Part shown: one piece after another, positions 33,606 through 45,064 of the stretch
Layout of the letters: the number at the start of each line of letters is the position of its first letter
Position numbering within the stretch: position 1 is the first letter of the stretch
Assembly: GCA_030267565.1 (NCBI GenBank)
Contig: BRXU01000005.1
Location: 1,218,001 to 1,282,000 of the forward strand
Length of the DNA stretch: 64,000 nt
Origin: Pleodorina starrii
Lineage: Eukaryota; Chlorophyta; Chlorophyceae; Chlamydomonadales; Volvocaceae
Reading direction: 5' to 3'
The notes under the pieces: generated by a model
Seen by the model: only the letters and a program-made list of their open reading frames with translations
The model's database searches: none
Told to the model about the DNA's origin: nothing
Made by a program: the position numbers and the translations under genes

Positions 33606-35124
33606 AAGTCCCCCCGGGGGCGAGGCGAGCGAACAACGCGGCTGAGAGAGATACCGTAGCCGTTAGCAGACAGACATTTAATGGGAGACCGGAGAGACAC
33701 AAGAGGCAAGCAGCGCAACCCTGTCCCCAGCCACGGCGGGCCGTGCGGCGGGGTAGGGAGGGTTACGTGCCTCTTGGTTGTATCTATCTTGCATGTATTA
33801 TAGCACCGAGGAGAGGGCACCATGGTCGGACAAGGTTTAGGTTCTCCGGGTTTCGAATGAGGAATGACCTTGACACGCGGACGGATCGCGTTGGCGCCTG
33901 TCGCCGGTCGCGGTGGGTTGGCTGGCAGCATGCGTTTGTGCTATCGATGGTGGCGACGCGGATGTTCCAGACCCGTATCTATCTATCTAACATGCCGTAT
34001 TCCAGACCCGTATGTATCAGACACAGACGTCAGTGGGGTGTGTGTGCATGATGCGGAAGCCTTTTTGACTGACTCGTAATAGGTGAGCACGCCGCGATGT
34101 AGCGTGTGACGTACTGTGTGGCTGTTGTTGCTGTATTGGGCGCCAGAACCCTCGGAAGGGGTGTATGGCGGGGGGGGGGCGTTATCCACGTATCGGCCGG
34201 AGCCCGTGAACGGTAAAATAACAGAAGAAGGTCGTCTCGTCTGCAAAAAGAACTGCGAGGTGTATGGCGGGGGGGGGGGTGTTGGGCGGCTTGCACCTCA
34301 TGAACCAGCACCCGCATTGCGACGAGCAGGCGCGCTGCTGCTTGCTGTTACAAGGGCTTTGCCAAGGTGGCTGCACACCGCTACTTTGCGCCGAGCATCC
34401 CAGCGTGCAACCGACAACACATCATACGACATATACCGGTACTGTGCAAGAAGCGAAGCCGCCAAGCGCCAACTGTTAATCTACCCCGCTGGCTTGGCCG
34501 TAACATTCCTAACAGCCAAAGCAGCCAAAAAAACCGACGCCGAAACTGCGCAACAGCGGACCCACTACATCCGCCAAGCCCACATCCGCAGCCGTCTTCC
34601 GATGCGTCCATGCACGAGGCCACAAGTCGGCGCGAAAGACACACCGGCCCAAACCCACGCCAACGCTGTATTTTGCGGATCGCCACGCCCCGCCTTCCCT
34701 CCCACCCATTCAGTGCACATCGTCCCCTGCAGCAGTGCAACACCTCCCAGTCAGTCACTCCAGTCCTCCCAGTCAGTCCTCCCAGTCCTCCCAGTCACCC
34801 CAGTCCAACGGTCTAAACAAGGAGATGGCCATGTCACGAGGCAACGCAGTGCTAGGCAACGCACTTCGTCAGAGCTGCGGCGCCCCCGCAGCGGCCTAAC
34901 GGTAACGGTAACGGTTAAGTCATATCACCGTAACAACAACGGCATCCCATAATTCCCATTCTATCGCGCACCTTTGGAGGGCGCCAGTACAGGAGTTCTT
35001 GGCACGGGCTAGACTAGCAAAAGCTGCAAGGCCCCCACAACGATGATCCCTCAGCCGCACGACGCCCATCTCCGACTTGCCATGCGATTTGCCATACTAC
35101 AGCTACCGTAAAACCGGGAGCGTT
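33606..35124. other. Convergent intergenic region (3' UTRs of HCAR and the GATA-like gene)
   Basis: No plus-strand TGTAA was found for HCAR. A minus-strand signal (TTACA at 34348-34352) fits the GATA-like gene. GTGTATGGCGGGGGGGGG occurs twice, at about 34162 and 34259. A CCCAGTC-rich patch lies at 34745-34805. No exon was supported. Confidence 0.4.
34348..34352 (-). terminator. Candidate poly(A) signal of the GATA-like gene
   Basis: TGTAA on the minus strand, 773 bp past the stop codon at 35125. Confidence 0.45.
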
Positions 35125-38100
35125 TCACGGGCCCGCGTCGCAGCCGACCACCATCGCCGGTACGACAGGCACCTCCACCACAACGACCAACGGTTGCCCC
35201 ACTACGTCAGGCGGATGCGGCTCGTCGCCCTTGGCCACCACCCCATCCGCGCGCGGCTCCGACACCGCCGCCTCCGCCGGCCCCTCCACCTCCACCCCCA
35301 TCGGATCCGCCGCCACCGACGGCTGCTGCTCCGGCTCTACCGACCCGGACGAAAAGCCGTCCTTGCACGACATCACATGCACGAGCTGCAGCACCACCGC
35401 CGCCGCCGCCTCCGTCGCCCCCAGCAGCGCCTCTGGATCGCCGCGCGCCAGCGCCGCCGCCACGGCGGCGGCCACATCGTCCGCCGCCTCCGCCGCTGCG
35501 GCGACCTCCACCGGATCCGTCGCGGCCTCACCGGCGGGTGCCGCCACCGCCACCCCACCCGGGGCCGAGCTCGGCAGCAACGGGACGTCGGTGCTGCTCG
35601 GCGCGGCGGGCAGATTCGCGCCGCAGCCGCCGTCGACTGGCGGCAGCAGCGCCGCCGCCGCCGCCACCGCGTCAGCCCCCGTCAGCGTGCGCAGCTCCCG
35701 ACGGACGATGCCGGGCGCCACCAGCCACAGCACCGTCGGCACGCTGGCGGCAGCTGCGGCCCCACCATCCGCCGCCGCCGCTGCCGCTGCCGCGGGGGCA
35801 GCTGCAGCCCCCTCCCATCTCAGCTCCACCTGGCTGTCCTGCCACTGCGCCTCGCCACCAGCATAGACGCTCCGCAGCAGGTGCGACAGCCGCAAGTGCC
35901 GGCCGCCGTCGCTGGCGCCGCCGCCGCCGCTCAAGCCCAAGCTGACCAGCGCGGCGGTCGGCGCCGCTCCGCCGGCGGCACCGTCGGCGGCGGCGGCCGC
36001 GGCGCTGCTTCCCTGCTCGCACGAAACGGCCCCCCCGCTGCACCGGACCCATTCCACCGGCGTCACCGGCGCGCAGCCCTCCTCGCTGCGAGAGGTCCCC
36101 GCGTGCCCCGCGCGCTCAGCCGCCGAAGCCTGCTGCCCGCGGCAATCGGCCGCCGCCGCGGGGTCCCCCGGCGCCGGCGGCGCCGCCGGCGCTGTGAGAA
36201 TCGGGTCCCCCGGCGCCGCCAGCCGCAGGGCCAGGCGGCCCCCTGGAGCAGCGCCGATCCGGAGTGCAAGGTGAAGTGCCGCCGATGCGATGTCCTGCAG
36301 GTACGGCATCGCAGCGGCGTGGGCGGCCTCCGGGCCGGCGGCGCCGCCGGCTGCGCGCCCCTCCGTCGCCGCCGCCGCCGCCGCCGACGGCGGTGGTGGG
36401 ATAAGGCCCAGCAGGTTCTGCGCCATGTTGAGGGCGAGGCTCTCCACCACCTGCCGGAAGCGATCGACCCGGGGGTCGGTGGCCGCTGCCGCTGTCGCTG
36501 TCGCCGCCGCCGGCGCCGCCGCGTCGGCGTCCGACTGCGTCTGCTCCGGGTCGGCAGAGGCGGAAGGGCGGAAAGGAGAGAGAAAGGAAAGGAGGACCAC
36601 AGCGTATGGGTGGAGGCGGGGCGGGGCGGGATGCGCGATCCAAGCGGGGCACTCACACATGACTGACTGACTGACTGGAGCGCGTGTGGGGCCTTGAATG
36701 GCCAGCGGTCGGCTCTGCGTCCAAATTGCGTCCAACGCAGCTGAAGGCCAACGAACAAAGGACTGGACTGGACTGGACGGGCGCCGCCGCAGCCGACAGG
36801 AGCTCGCGCGGGTGTGCAGCGGGTCGTTCGTGGGAAGCCCGCCTTGCAGCTGCCGGGCCAAGGCAGCCACCCCCCCCGCGCGCACCTGCCGACCCACCGA
36901 CCCACCTGCTCATCCCCGTCCGCAACCCCGGCCAAAAGGCCGTTCAGAGGGCCCGCTCGGTCCATCCCGACTCCGGCGATGGGCGCGGGGCCCAGCGGCA
37001 GCAGCAGGGCCAGCGGGGAGCGCCAGGCGTGGAGCTGCGGGAGGCGGGAGGGAGGGAGGGAGGGAGGGGGTTGGAGGCGTTGGAGGAGGAGGAGGGAGAG
37101 GGGAGGGAGGGGCTCTACTTAGACTCTCTGGTGTCTCGCTCCCGCAACCCAGCAAAGGGGAAGAGGGGCGCATGGCGCAGGCCGATGAGGGTGCCCGGGA
37201 CTGTTCGATGACGGCAGGGCAAGGTACGAAGGTAGGTCGGCGGGGGGCAGGGGGCACGGGCTAGTATGCAAGACATGCAGCGGAGTACTCATACACACAC
37301 ACGACCACGTCAAGCGCATCGGGACACGCACTAGGACACAGCTCGGCTCAGGTCAGGTCGACTCAGGTCAGGTCGACTCAGGTCAGGTCGGCTCAGGTCA
37401 GGTCGGCTCAGCTCGGCTCAGGTCCGTTCGGTTCGACTCGGGTCAGTTCGGGTCAGGTCGGTTCGGGTCAGGTCGGTTCGGGTCAGGTCGGTTCGGCTCA
37501 GATCGGTTCGGTTCAACGCGGCTGTGCTCACCTCGAGCCAGCGGATGAGGACGTCCGCCAGGTGCCGCGACTGCAGGACAAGGTTCGGGTTCGGGGTCAA
37601 CAGGCGGCGGCGGCGGCAGCAGCAGCACCAACAGCAACAGCATTGACAGCAGCAGCGGGACGCAACAGGGTTATTTATTCATTCGCAACCACACACACAC
37701 ATCCACACACAGAGACAGGCACAGTATCCGTCTGTGTACGTGTATCAATGTCAGTCAGGAGCCAGCCTCTTGGCGCTCCCCCCAGCAGCCTCTGTGGGGA
37801 CTCACCCGCAGTCGGGAGTCGAGGCCGCACACGCGCTCGTAAAACAGCCGCAGCGCGGAGCGAGTCACCGCCTGCGCGGGGGCGACCTCCTGGGTGGCCG
37901 CGGCCGCAGCAGCGGCAGGGACGGCGGCAGCACATTCCACGGCGGCATCGAGGGCAGCCGCGGGCGGCGGCGCCGGCGGCGGCGGCGGCAGCGACGGGAC
38001 GTCGAGCAGGCGGATGCCGTACTGGTCCTCCAGCTCCGCCAGCGCCTGATGGGCGAAAAGGCGCAAGGGACTGAGTCGGTATACAGCGCCCGAATAGGTC

Positions 38101-41100
38101 TCGAGGGGGTGACTTCCGAGAGAGCGTGCACGAGTGGTCCAGTGCCCTCGCCGTCATGGCTCGGTTAACGAGTTGTGGTTCGGAATATCGGAAACGCTGT
38201 GACCCAGGCCGCTGGGGAGGTGTGACCGGGGGCTGCAACCCAGGCACTCCGTTGTAGCGATGCACCGGCGCATCACGGCGCTGCGGGGGCTTGGGACCAA
38301 ACAACCTAATGGTGCCAAACGGTGCCAAAGGGTGTGCGCTGGTGCTGTGGGGGATGCCCCTCTCCGGACATCGGCGGCGCGGTGTTGTGTTCCCGTGGAT
38401 GTACGCTCCGGACAGAAAAACGATCAGTCAGTCAGTCCGCTGAAGGTCTCCGACTGCGGCCCGGGGCTGGCGCGCTAACCGACACCGTCTTGGCCCACCA
38501 CGGGGCAAACGCTGCGGCCAACTCAACGACAGCACCACCACCTTCGGCAGTGTCATCCGCCAAGCAACACCCACCGACCGACCGCGACCCCCCGGGGGAC
38601 CAGTAATACCAGTCTCTGACAAAATCACACCTCGAGACAAGAAAAAAGTCTCGGCCCCAACCAACCGTGCCCAAACGCACACGACCCAAGGCGCGTACCT
38701 TGCAGGCGCGCGCGAGCGCGTCGCCAAACGCCTGAAGGTACGACTGCAGTACGACAAGATCGAGATCCGCATCCGCCTTCTGGTCCGCATGGACGCTGCT
38801 GTCCTCGACGCCAGCTTGAGCCCCAGCCTCCGGCCTGGCCTCGGGGGCGGCTCCCTGGACCACCGCAGCGCTGTCCAGAGCCGGCGCAGGCCCCTCGCTG
38901 GGAACCGGGCCCGGGCCCGGGCGCGGCAAGCGGACGTCGTCCTCCTGCTGCTGCTGCGGCGGCACATCCGCCGCCGCTATCGCCATGCCCGCCTCAACGG
39001 CCGGCGCGACAATGTCAGCGGCTGTGGCAGCACCGTGCGCATCCGCAGCCGTCAACGACGACGAAAGCTTCTGGCGCTTGCTGGGCGGCTCCGCGGCATC
39101 GTCTGCCGCCGTCGCTGCCGCCGTCGCTGCCGCCGTCGCAGCCGGCGCGGCAGCTGCGTCGCCGTCCGGCCCCGGTGCGTTGGCAACGGGCGCGGCCTCG
39201 GAGGCCGAAGCCGTAGAAGCTGCGGGCGTGGCGGCGACGGCAGCGGCGGCAGACCGCTTCGCCCTCCGCGGCGGCTGCGCCGCCGCCTCCGCGGCGGCGG
39301 CACCGCCCCCGACAGCAGACCTGTCCTCCGCCGCGTCAGCTGCCGTCGCCGCCGCCGCCGCCGCGGCGGCGGCAGCCGCCGCGGCGCGCTGCGCAGCGGC
39401 GCGCTGCGCCGCCGGCACTCGCTCATACGTGCCGTGGCGGTAGTACCAGTCGTAGCAGCGCTTGCACACCACCCGCCCCACCTCGCCACCCTGGTGCCGC
39501 CGCCAGCCCGACTGCGAGCTTGTTGCCCCGCATGCCGCGCAGCTCCTTGCCTCCGCGCCGCCGCCGTCAGCCTTGGTGCTGCCGCCAGCGCCCTGCCGCG
39601 CGGACGCGCCCTTCCGCGGCGGCGGCATGCCGCCTGCCTCCCCTTGCTTTTGGGCCTCTTGCTGCTGCTGCTGCGGCGGCGGCGGCTGTTGCTGTTTGAT
39701 CACCGACTGCCGCCGCGGGCCCACACGTCGTCCTGCCGGCGGGTGCTCGGCGGCCGCCACCCCCGAGGGCTCCTCCCCGGTGGTGGCGGTGGCGGCGGCG
39801 GCGGCGGCCGCCTCCGGCGGCGCCGCGCCGCCGGCGCCCGCCGGAACGGCAACAGCGTCAGTCGTGACGCCGCCGTCGCCGCCGGTGGACTCTACGGCAG
39901 GGACCCCCGCATCCGCCGCGCCTGGGGCCGGTGCAGGGCCGGGAGAGGCGACGGGCGCGGCAGCTGTCGCAGCGGCGGGCACACGGGCAACGGCCGCGGC
40001 ACCGGGGCCCGCGGCAGAAGCCGCCAGCGCCTCAAGGGCACCCTCTTCCTCCCCAACAGGCCGTGGCGACCCATGGGACGCTTGACGCGGCGACTCTACG
40101 GGCGCCGCGTCGCCTCCTTTCGCCTCGGCCGAGGCAACCCCCCCGCCAGTGGTGCCCAGCTCACCATCACCGGGCAAAACCGGTCTGGTCTCGGAGCGGA
40201 CCTCCACAGCAGCGTCGGCGGCGGCATCGGCCATCTCCGCCTCTGGCGCCGTCGCCGCGGCGTCGTCTGCAGCACCGGCCGCCGCCTCGTCCCCTGCCTT
40301 CGCCTTGGGCGGCCCCTCGCCTCCCGCCGGCGCATCGCCGCCACCCAGCGGTGCGGCAGCTTCCGCCGCCGCCTCGTCGGCGCCGGCAGCAGGGACCTCC
40401 GCCGCCGCCGCCTCACCTCCTGCCTCCTTTTCCTCCCCAGCTGCCGCTTCGGCTCCCGCCGCCACCGCCAGCGCTGCTTCAGCCTCCGTCGGCCCTGCCT
40501 GCTCCACCTCCGCAGCAGCATCGTGGCCCGGCGTGCCCTGCTGCTGCTGCTGCTGCGCCGCTTCGGCCGCCATCCCAGCCGCTGCCGCAGCGTCTGCTGC
40601 TGCCTCCAGCTGCGCAGGCGCACCCTCCTCCGCCGGCGCCTCCGCCCCCCGGGCTTCGGAATGCGCCGACGGTTCCTTGCTGTCAGGGACCACCACTGCC
40701 GCCGCCGCTTGCTGCTGCTGCTGCTCCGGTGCGGCCTGGATGGGCAACGCAGCAGCAGCAGCCGGCTCCCCTGTCGCTGCCCCTCCCCCCTCCGCAGCCT
40801 CCATCAACCGCTCCGCTGCCGACCCGGCGTCAGCCTCAACCGCCGCCGCCTCGTCCGCCTTCCCCGCGGCCGCCTCCTCCTTCCCCGCTGCTTCCGCTGC
40901 CTCCTCCGCCGCTGCAGCCTCGTCCGTCTCCGCCCCCGCCGCCGACTCCTGTGCCGCTTCCGCCTTCTCTTCCGTTTTCCGTTCCGCCGCGGCTTCGGCC
41001 TCCACGGCAGCTGCAGCGCCGTCCGACGCGTCCGCTGCCTCCTCCGCCTTTCCGGCGTTGTCCTCCGCCTCCGCCGCTGCCTCCGCGGCCGCCTCCTCCT

Positions 41101-42823
41101 TCATGGCCGGCTTGTCCTCCGCGCCTGCCGCCGCTGCCACCGCCTCGTCCGCCGCTGCCTCAGCCGCTGCCTCTGCGGCGTCAGTCAAGAGCTCATCCGG
41201 CGCCGCCTTTCCCTCCTCCTCGCCTGCCGTGGCTGGCTCCTTCTCCGCCTCCTCCGCATCCGCTGCCTCCGCCTCTCCGGGACCCTCCGTCACCTCCTCC
41301 GCCGCCTTCTCCGCAGCTCCCTCCCGCCCCTCCGCCGCGTCTGCCGTACGCTTCTCAGCCTCCACCGCGGGCGCCGCCTCCGCCACCGGCTCGCCAGCTG
41401 CTGCGCCCTCCTGCCCCTCCGCCGCCGCTGCGGTCAGCGAGGGAGATGCGCTGCCCTCTGCCGCGGCCTGCGCCTGCGCCGAGGCGCTGAGCCTGCCGAC
41501 GGGGTAGTGGCCGTGCCGCCGAAAGTAGTCGTCGCAGCGCTCGCACATGGTCACGTCATCCTCGGGGTTCTGGCGGTGCTTGCACCAACGGCGAGAGCCG
41601 CGCGAGTCGCAATTCGCGCAGTGCGGGTTCCTGTGTTGCTCGAGGAACTGCGCGCGCCTGTTGGAGGCCGCGAGAGCTGCGCCGCCCAAGTAGGTCCTGG
41701 CGGCGGCGCCGTCGCCGGCCTGCGAGGCCCTGCCGGCAGCGCCACCTGGCGCCGCTGCGGCGGAACCCGACGGCCCCGCCGCCGCCTTGCCGCTTGCGTC
41801 GCCGGCTTGCGAGGCCCCGCCAGCGCCGCCCTTCGACCACAGGCCGCCCCGCGCGGCACAATCCACGATGCCGCGCGCGGCCGCCACCGCCGCAGCCCGA
41901 CGCCGTGTGCCGTCGGCGGCCGGCTTCGCATCCGGCTCGGCGGTCTCAGCGGCCTTGCTGCCGCCGGCGCCGCCGTCTCCTGCAGCGGCTGTGGCCGTGG
42001 CTCCTTCGTCTGCCGCTTGCGGGCTGCTGCGGCGGCTGCGCGGGGGCGACGTCTTCCTCGGCGCCTCCTCCGACGGTGCCCGCTTGCCCGACCTGGCAGC
42101 CGGCTGCTTCTTGCCAGGCTGCCCGTCCGTCGACTGCCGCTTGCTGGCCTGCCCCTCCGACTGCGGCTGCTTGCCGCCGCCCTTGCCCTTCTCCTTGCTC
42201 TCCTCCTTTCCCTTTTCCTTCCCTTGATCCTTCTTTCCCTGCTCCGTCTGCTCTGCCTCGACCTTCTCGCGCTTCTGCTTCGGGCCCTCCCCTGGCTCCG
42301 GCGGCTGCTTACGCTTGACGCCCCGCCCCGCCGCCGAGCCGTCCCCGTCCGAAGCCCTAGCTTCAGCCTTGTCGGCAGCGCTGCTGGGCCCCGCAGCCGT
42401 TGGTGGCATTGGGGGCTTTTGGGCGGCGGGCACAGCGGCAGGCGCAGCTGCGGCCTGCTTGGAGGGCTTGGCCGCGGATCCAGACCCATCATCAGTTCCA
42501 GCTACAGCACCTCCAGCGGACAGCTTAGCCGCTGCTGTTGCACCAGATCTCTCCTTGTAGTGGTCGTTGCTCCTGAAGTACCGGTAGCAGCCATCGCAGG
42601 TGTATACCCCTTCCCGCAACCGGTGACGATACCACTTGCCGCTGTTGACTTTGCAACACTCCGGACACCGTTGTGGCGCCTTTGGAGGGCCTGAACGCCA
42701 AGGGTCGTGTGCGGACGAATCGGTGTCAACAGATGCACGGCCCCTCTTTCCGGTGCTTCCCGAACCAGCCTCCGACGCGGGCGTAGACTTTGTGGTCGTG
42801 CCACCTTTAGATCCAGTCACCAT
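35125..42823 (-). CDS. Large nuclear-type protein with three GATA-like zinc fingers, about 1,982 aa
   Basis: Five phase-0 exons: 42823-38699 (1,375 codons), 38045-37806, 37570-37532, 37034-36906 and 36540-35125. Three similar C-x2-C...C-x2-C fingers are seen. Finger 1 is C53/C56-C76/C79 (CPEC...CDGCYRYFRS). Finger 2 is about C402/C405-C427/C430 (CANC...CERCDDYFRRHGHY). Finger 3 is about C1095/C1098-C1120/C1123 (CAAC...CKRCYDWYYRHGTY). Spacing of 19-21 residues and the central W with basic residues fit GATA-type fingers, which usually bind DNA. The linkers are long low-complexity runs rich in Ala, Glu, Pro, Gln and Lys/Glu. The C-terminal 600 residues hold helical segments (VDRFRQVVESLALNMAQNLL, SRHLADVLIRWLE). 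The start is the first in-frame ATG. A transcriptional role is inferred from the fingers and not shown. Confidence 0.75.
37325..37515. repeat. GGTCAGGTCGGTTCGG-type minisatellite in an intron of the GATA-like gene
   Basis: Tandem units of about 15 bp, first GGTCAGGTCGACTCA-like and then GGTCAGGTCGGTTCG-like, fill part of the intron between the exons at 37034 and 37532. They end 17 bp before the latter. Confidence 0.85.
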
Positions 42824-45064
42824 CGCGGTGCCGTGCAGCTTAATCCTCAATTGGAGCAGCGAAACTTGGGCGGGCTGCCAGCTCTGGTCACGGCTCTCCT
42901 TCAACGACAGCAGCAATAGCTGATGCAACCCCGTGGTTGCATGTGCTGATCTTTCACGTTGCAACCTTGGTCATGACATTCACCTCGCCCACAACTGCCG
43001 TCACTAAAGCTCAACGGGGACGCCACGCAGCGGTTCCCAAGTCAATCCATTTTATAATTAAAGTTACGTAAGGGCGTAGAGCTGCCGCCCAGCCTAGAGG
43101 TTAAATTCTTGACACGCTGGCCCCCACGCGCGTCTCTTCTATGGATAAGTGCAGTGTCGCAGAAGTGGTCAGTGACCCTGTGTACGGTATGTATGTTATA
43201 CCCCGACGCAATGGAACGGGGAAACAGCAATTTGGGTGTCCGCAAACCAGTATACGGCACCGGGCCTCCGGGCGCAACCGCAAAAGCCGTGAGGACGCAA
43301 CACTCCCCAGACCGATTCCTAAAAATACTTATCATTATACGACCCATCACATGGGCATGGTGCCACGGGTATCAATAACGCACAAGTAATGTTGACTTTT
43401 CGCGCCTACATGACGTGCCAGCTCTAACCGCAGCCTGCCGGGTTTGCAATGTTCATAGCAATGTTCATATCGGTTAACTATGGAATCGCGACATGACGTT
43501 TGCTGACGCATGTTCGGCCGCTGCTGGCGGCTCTGGTCGAAGCCATCTTCGCCCGTGGGCACCTTGGGCCCACGGGCGACCCTTTTATCGCCACATATAA
43601 TTATATGCTGCACTCATAGCTTGCCAACGTTGTCCCAAATTTTTATGGTCACATTTGTGGGGTCACTGATTTTCGCAGGACGTGTTGCTACGTACGGTAG
43701 CGCTCGAGCTGTGAGGGTGGTGCCAGGCTGTCGGACCACCTACGCATATCCCCCGTTGCGCGCATGGCGACGTCGCCAACTTTCGCCGCTATGTGGATCT
43801 CCCCGTGATTGCCGTAAAAGGCTTACACTGCGGGGGCGGCTTTCCCCTTGAGGTTGGCCAGAGAAGTTTCCTGGGATTGTGCTGGTTCTGAAGCTGGCAG
43901 CGGCCATGGCCCTGCAGGGCCCTGCTAACGACAACAACCACTTGAGAATTGGCACCAACATTAACACTTGGCGCACTTCAGCGTCCAAGTTCACCGTTCA
44001 CAAACGCATCGTGCTGGGCTGCCCAGCAGCCGCTTGCCAGTGACCGCGGAGACGGCAGATTTGGCATTCTACATCCTGTTCTACACCGTCGATGAGGTGT
44101 GATGAGCACTGTGGATTCGCACCGGCGCATCTGACCGCATCCCATGCTCGTCGCACCGGCAGCCAAACAGCCGCCCCAACCTGCGACGCGGAACCGCGTT
44201 AGAAGCGACTCTGTGTCCGTATTTGTCCCATGGGTCACAAATACGGACACAGAGTCGCTTCTAACGCGTGACCCATGGGACGGTGGGGCCTCCGCCCGTC
44301 TGCGGCGCGGACCAACCCAACGGACCCAACCCCATTCGGTGCCCCAAATTGACAAACCCATTCCATTTCCGCACCTGCAAGCAACGTCGTCCCATCCCAT
44401 CCCATCAGTGCGCGCAAGGAGGAAAGGCAAGCAGGTCGCAACGAAGTATCCGGAGAGCTCCGGATGCGCGGTACGACAAGTCAACGAGGCCAGCGCTGCA
44501 ATGCAGCTGTAATCGTACACAGCTTGCCTGCTGCAGGCCATGATAACGCGCAATACAGGCCCTATTTGGTGCGCAAACTCCAAGTCCCAACGTCTAAGTA
44601 AACCAAACTACCCGACTTCAGCGTACGACGGTTCAAACCAAACTCACCCACTTCAACACACACACACACGCAAACACCAGATTTTATCGCATTTGTTTCC
44701 GAGTACGTGTCTCAGCCCGCCCATAGCACACGCTCGTTTTAAGCAAGCTCCGTCTGGCCCTGCTGTGCCAAGGTGCAATTAAAGAGCTCTGGCGCATCCG
44801 TCCGGGTGCGGGACGGGCGCTACAGCCGACATGCCCCCGAGCTGCCAGCTCCCTTGGGGCACGATCCCTGCCACACCAGCCTTTGATGGCGGCAAAGTGC
44901 AACGCCACCAGGCAAAAGGCCCCAAAGAATGAGTGTATGAACCAAGTAAAAATGTTCGTCGGCAGCTTCCTTCCCGAGCACACGTGCCTTGACCTCCCAT
45001 TACGTAGTCCGGTACCGATGCCGTACTGAGATGCCACGCTGACGTCATTCGACGGCACACGCCC
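42824..45064. promoter_or_regulatory. Intergenic region: GATA-like gene promoter and OSCA 3' UTR
   Basis: Both neighbours read leftward. The part next to 42823 should hold the promoter and 5' UTR of the GATA-like gene. The part next to 45065 should be 3' UTR of the OSCA gene. A perfect hairpin-forming inverted repeat (44195-44268) is listed separately. No exon or tRNA was recognised. Confidence 0.4.
44195..44268. repeat. Perfect 32-bp inverted repeat with 10-base loop
   Basis: Arms 44195-44226 and 44237-44268 are exact reverse complements, with loop CCCATGGGTC. The loop region (GTCCCATGGGTCAC) is itself matched by GTGACCCATGGGAC starting at 44267, giving nested palindromy. Confidence 0.95.

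Noticed and set aside
39931..41490. 519-codon Pro-rich plus-strand ORF resembling a wall protein
   Set aside because: Another frame-shifted complement of the same Ala/Glu-rich exon. It has no signal peptide or splice sites.
38789..42694. 1,301-codon plus-strand ORF
   Set aside because: It is antisense to the zinc-finger exon. Ala/Pro-rich GC codons leave the complement free of stops. Its translation is an Arg/Leu-rich shadow without motifs.
44580..44650. Possible tRNA because of GGTTCAAACC
   Set aside because: The motif resembles a B box, but no A box or cloverleaf could be found upstream.
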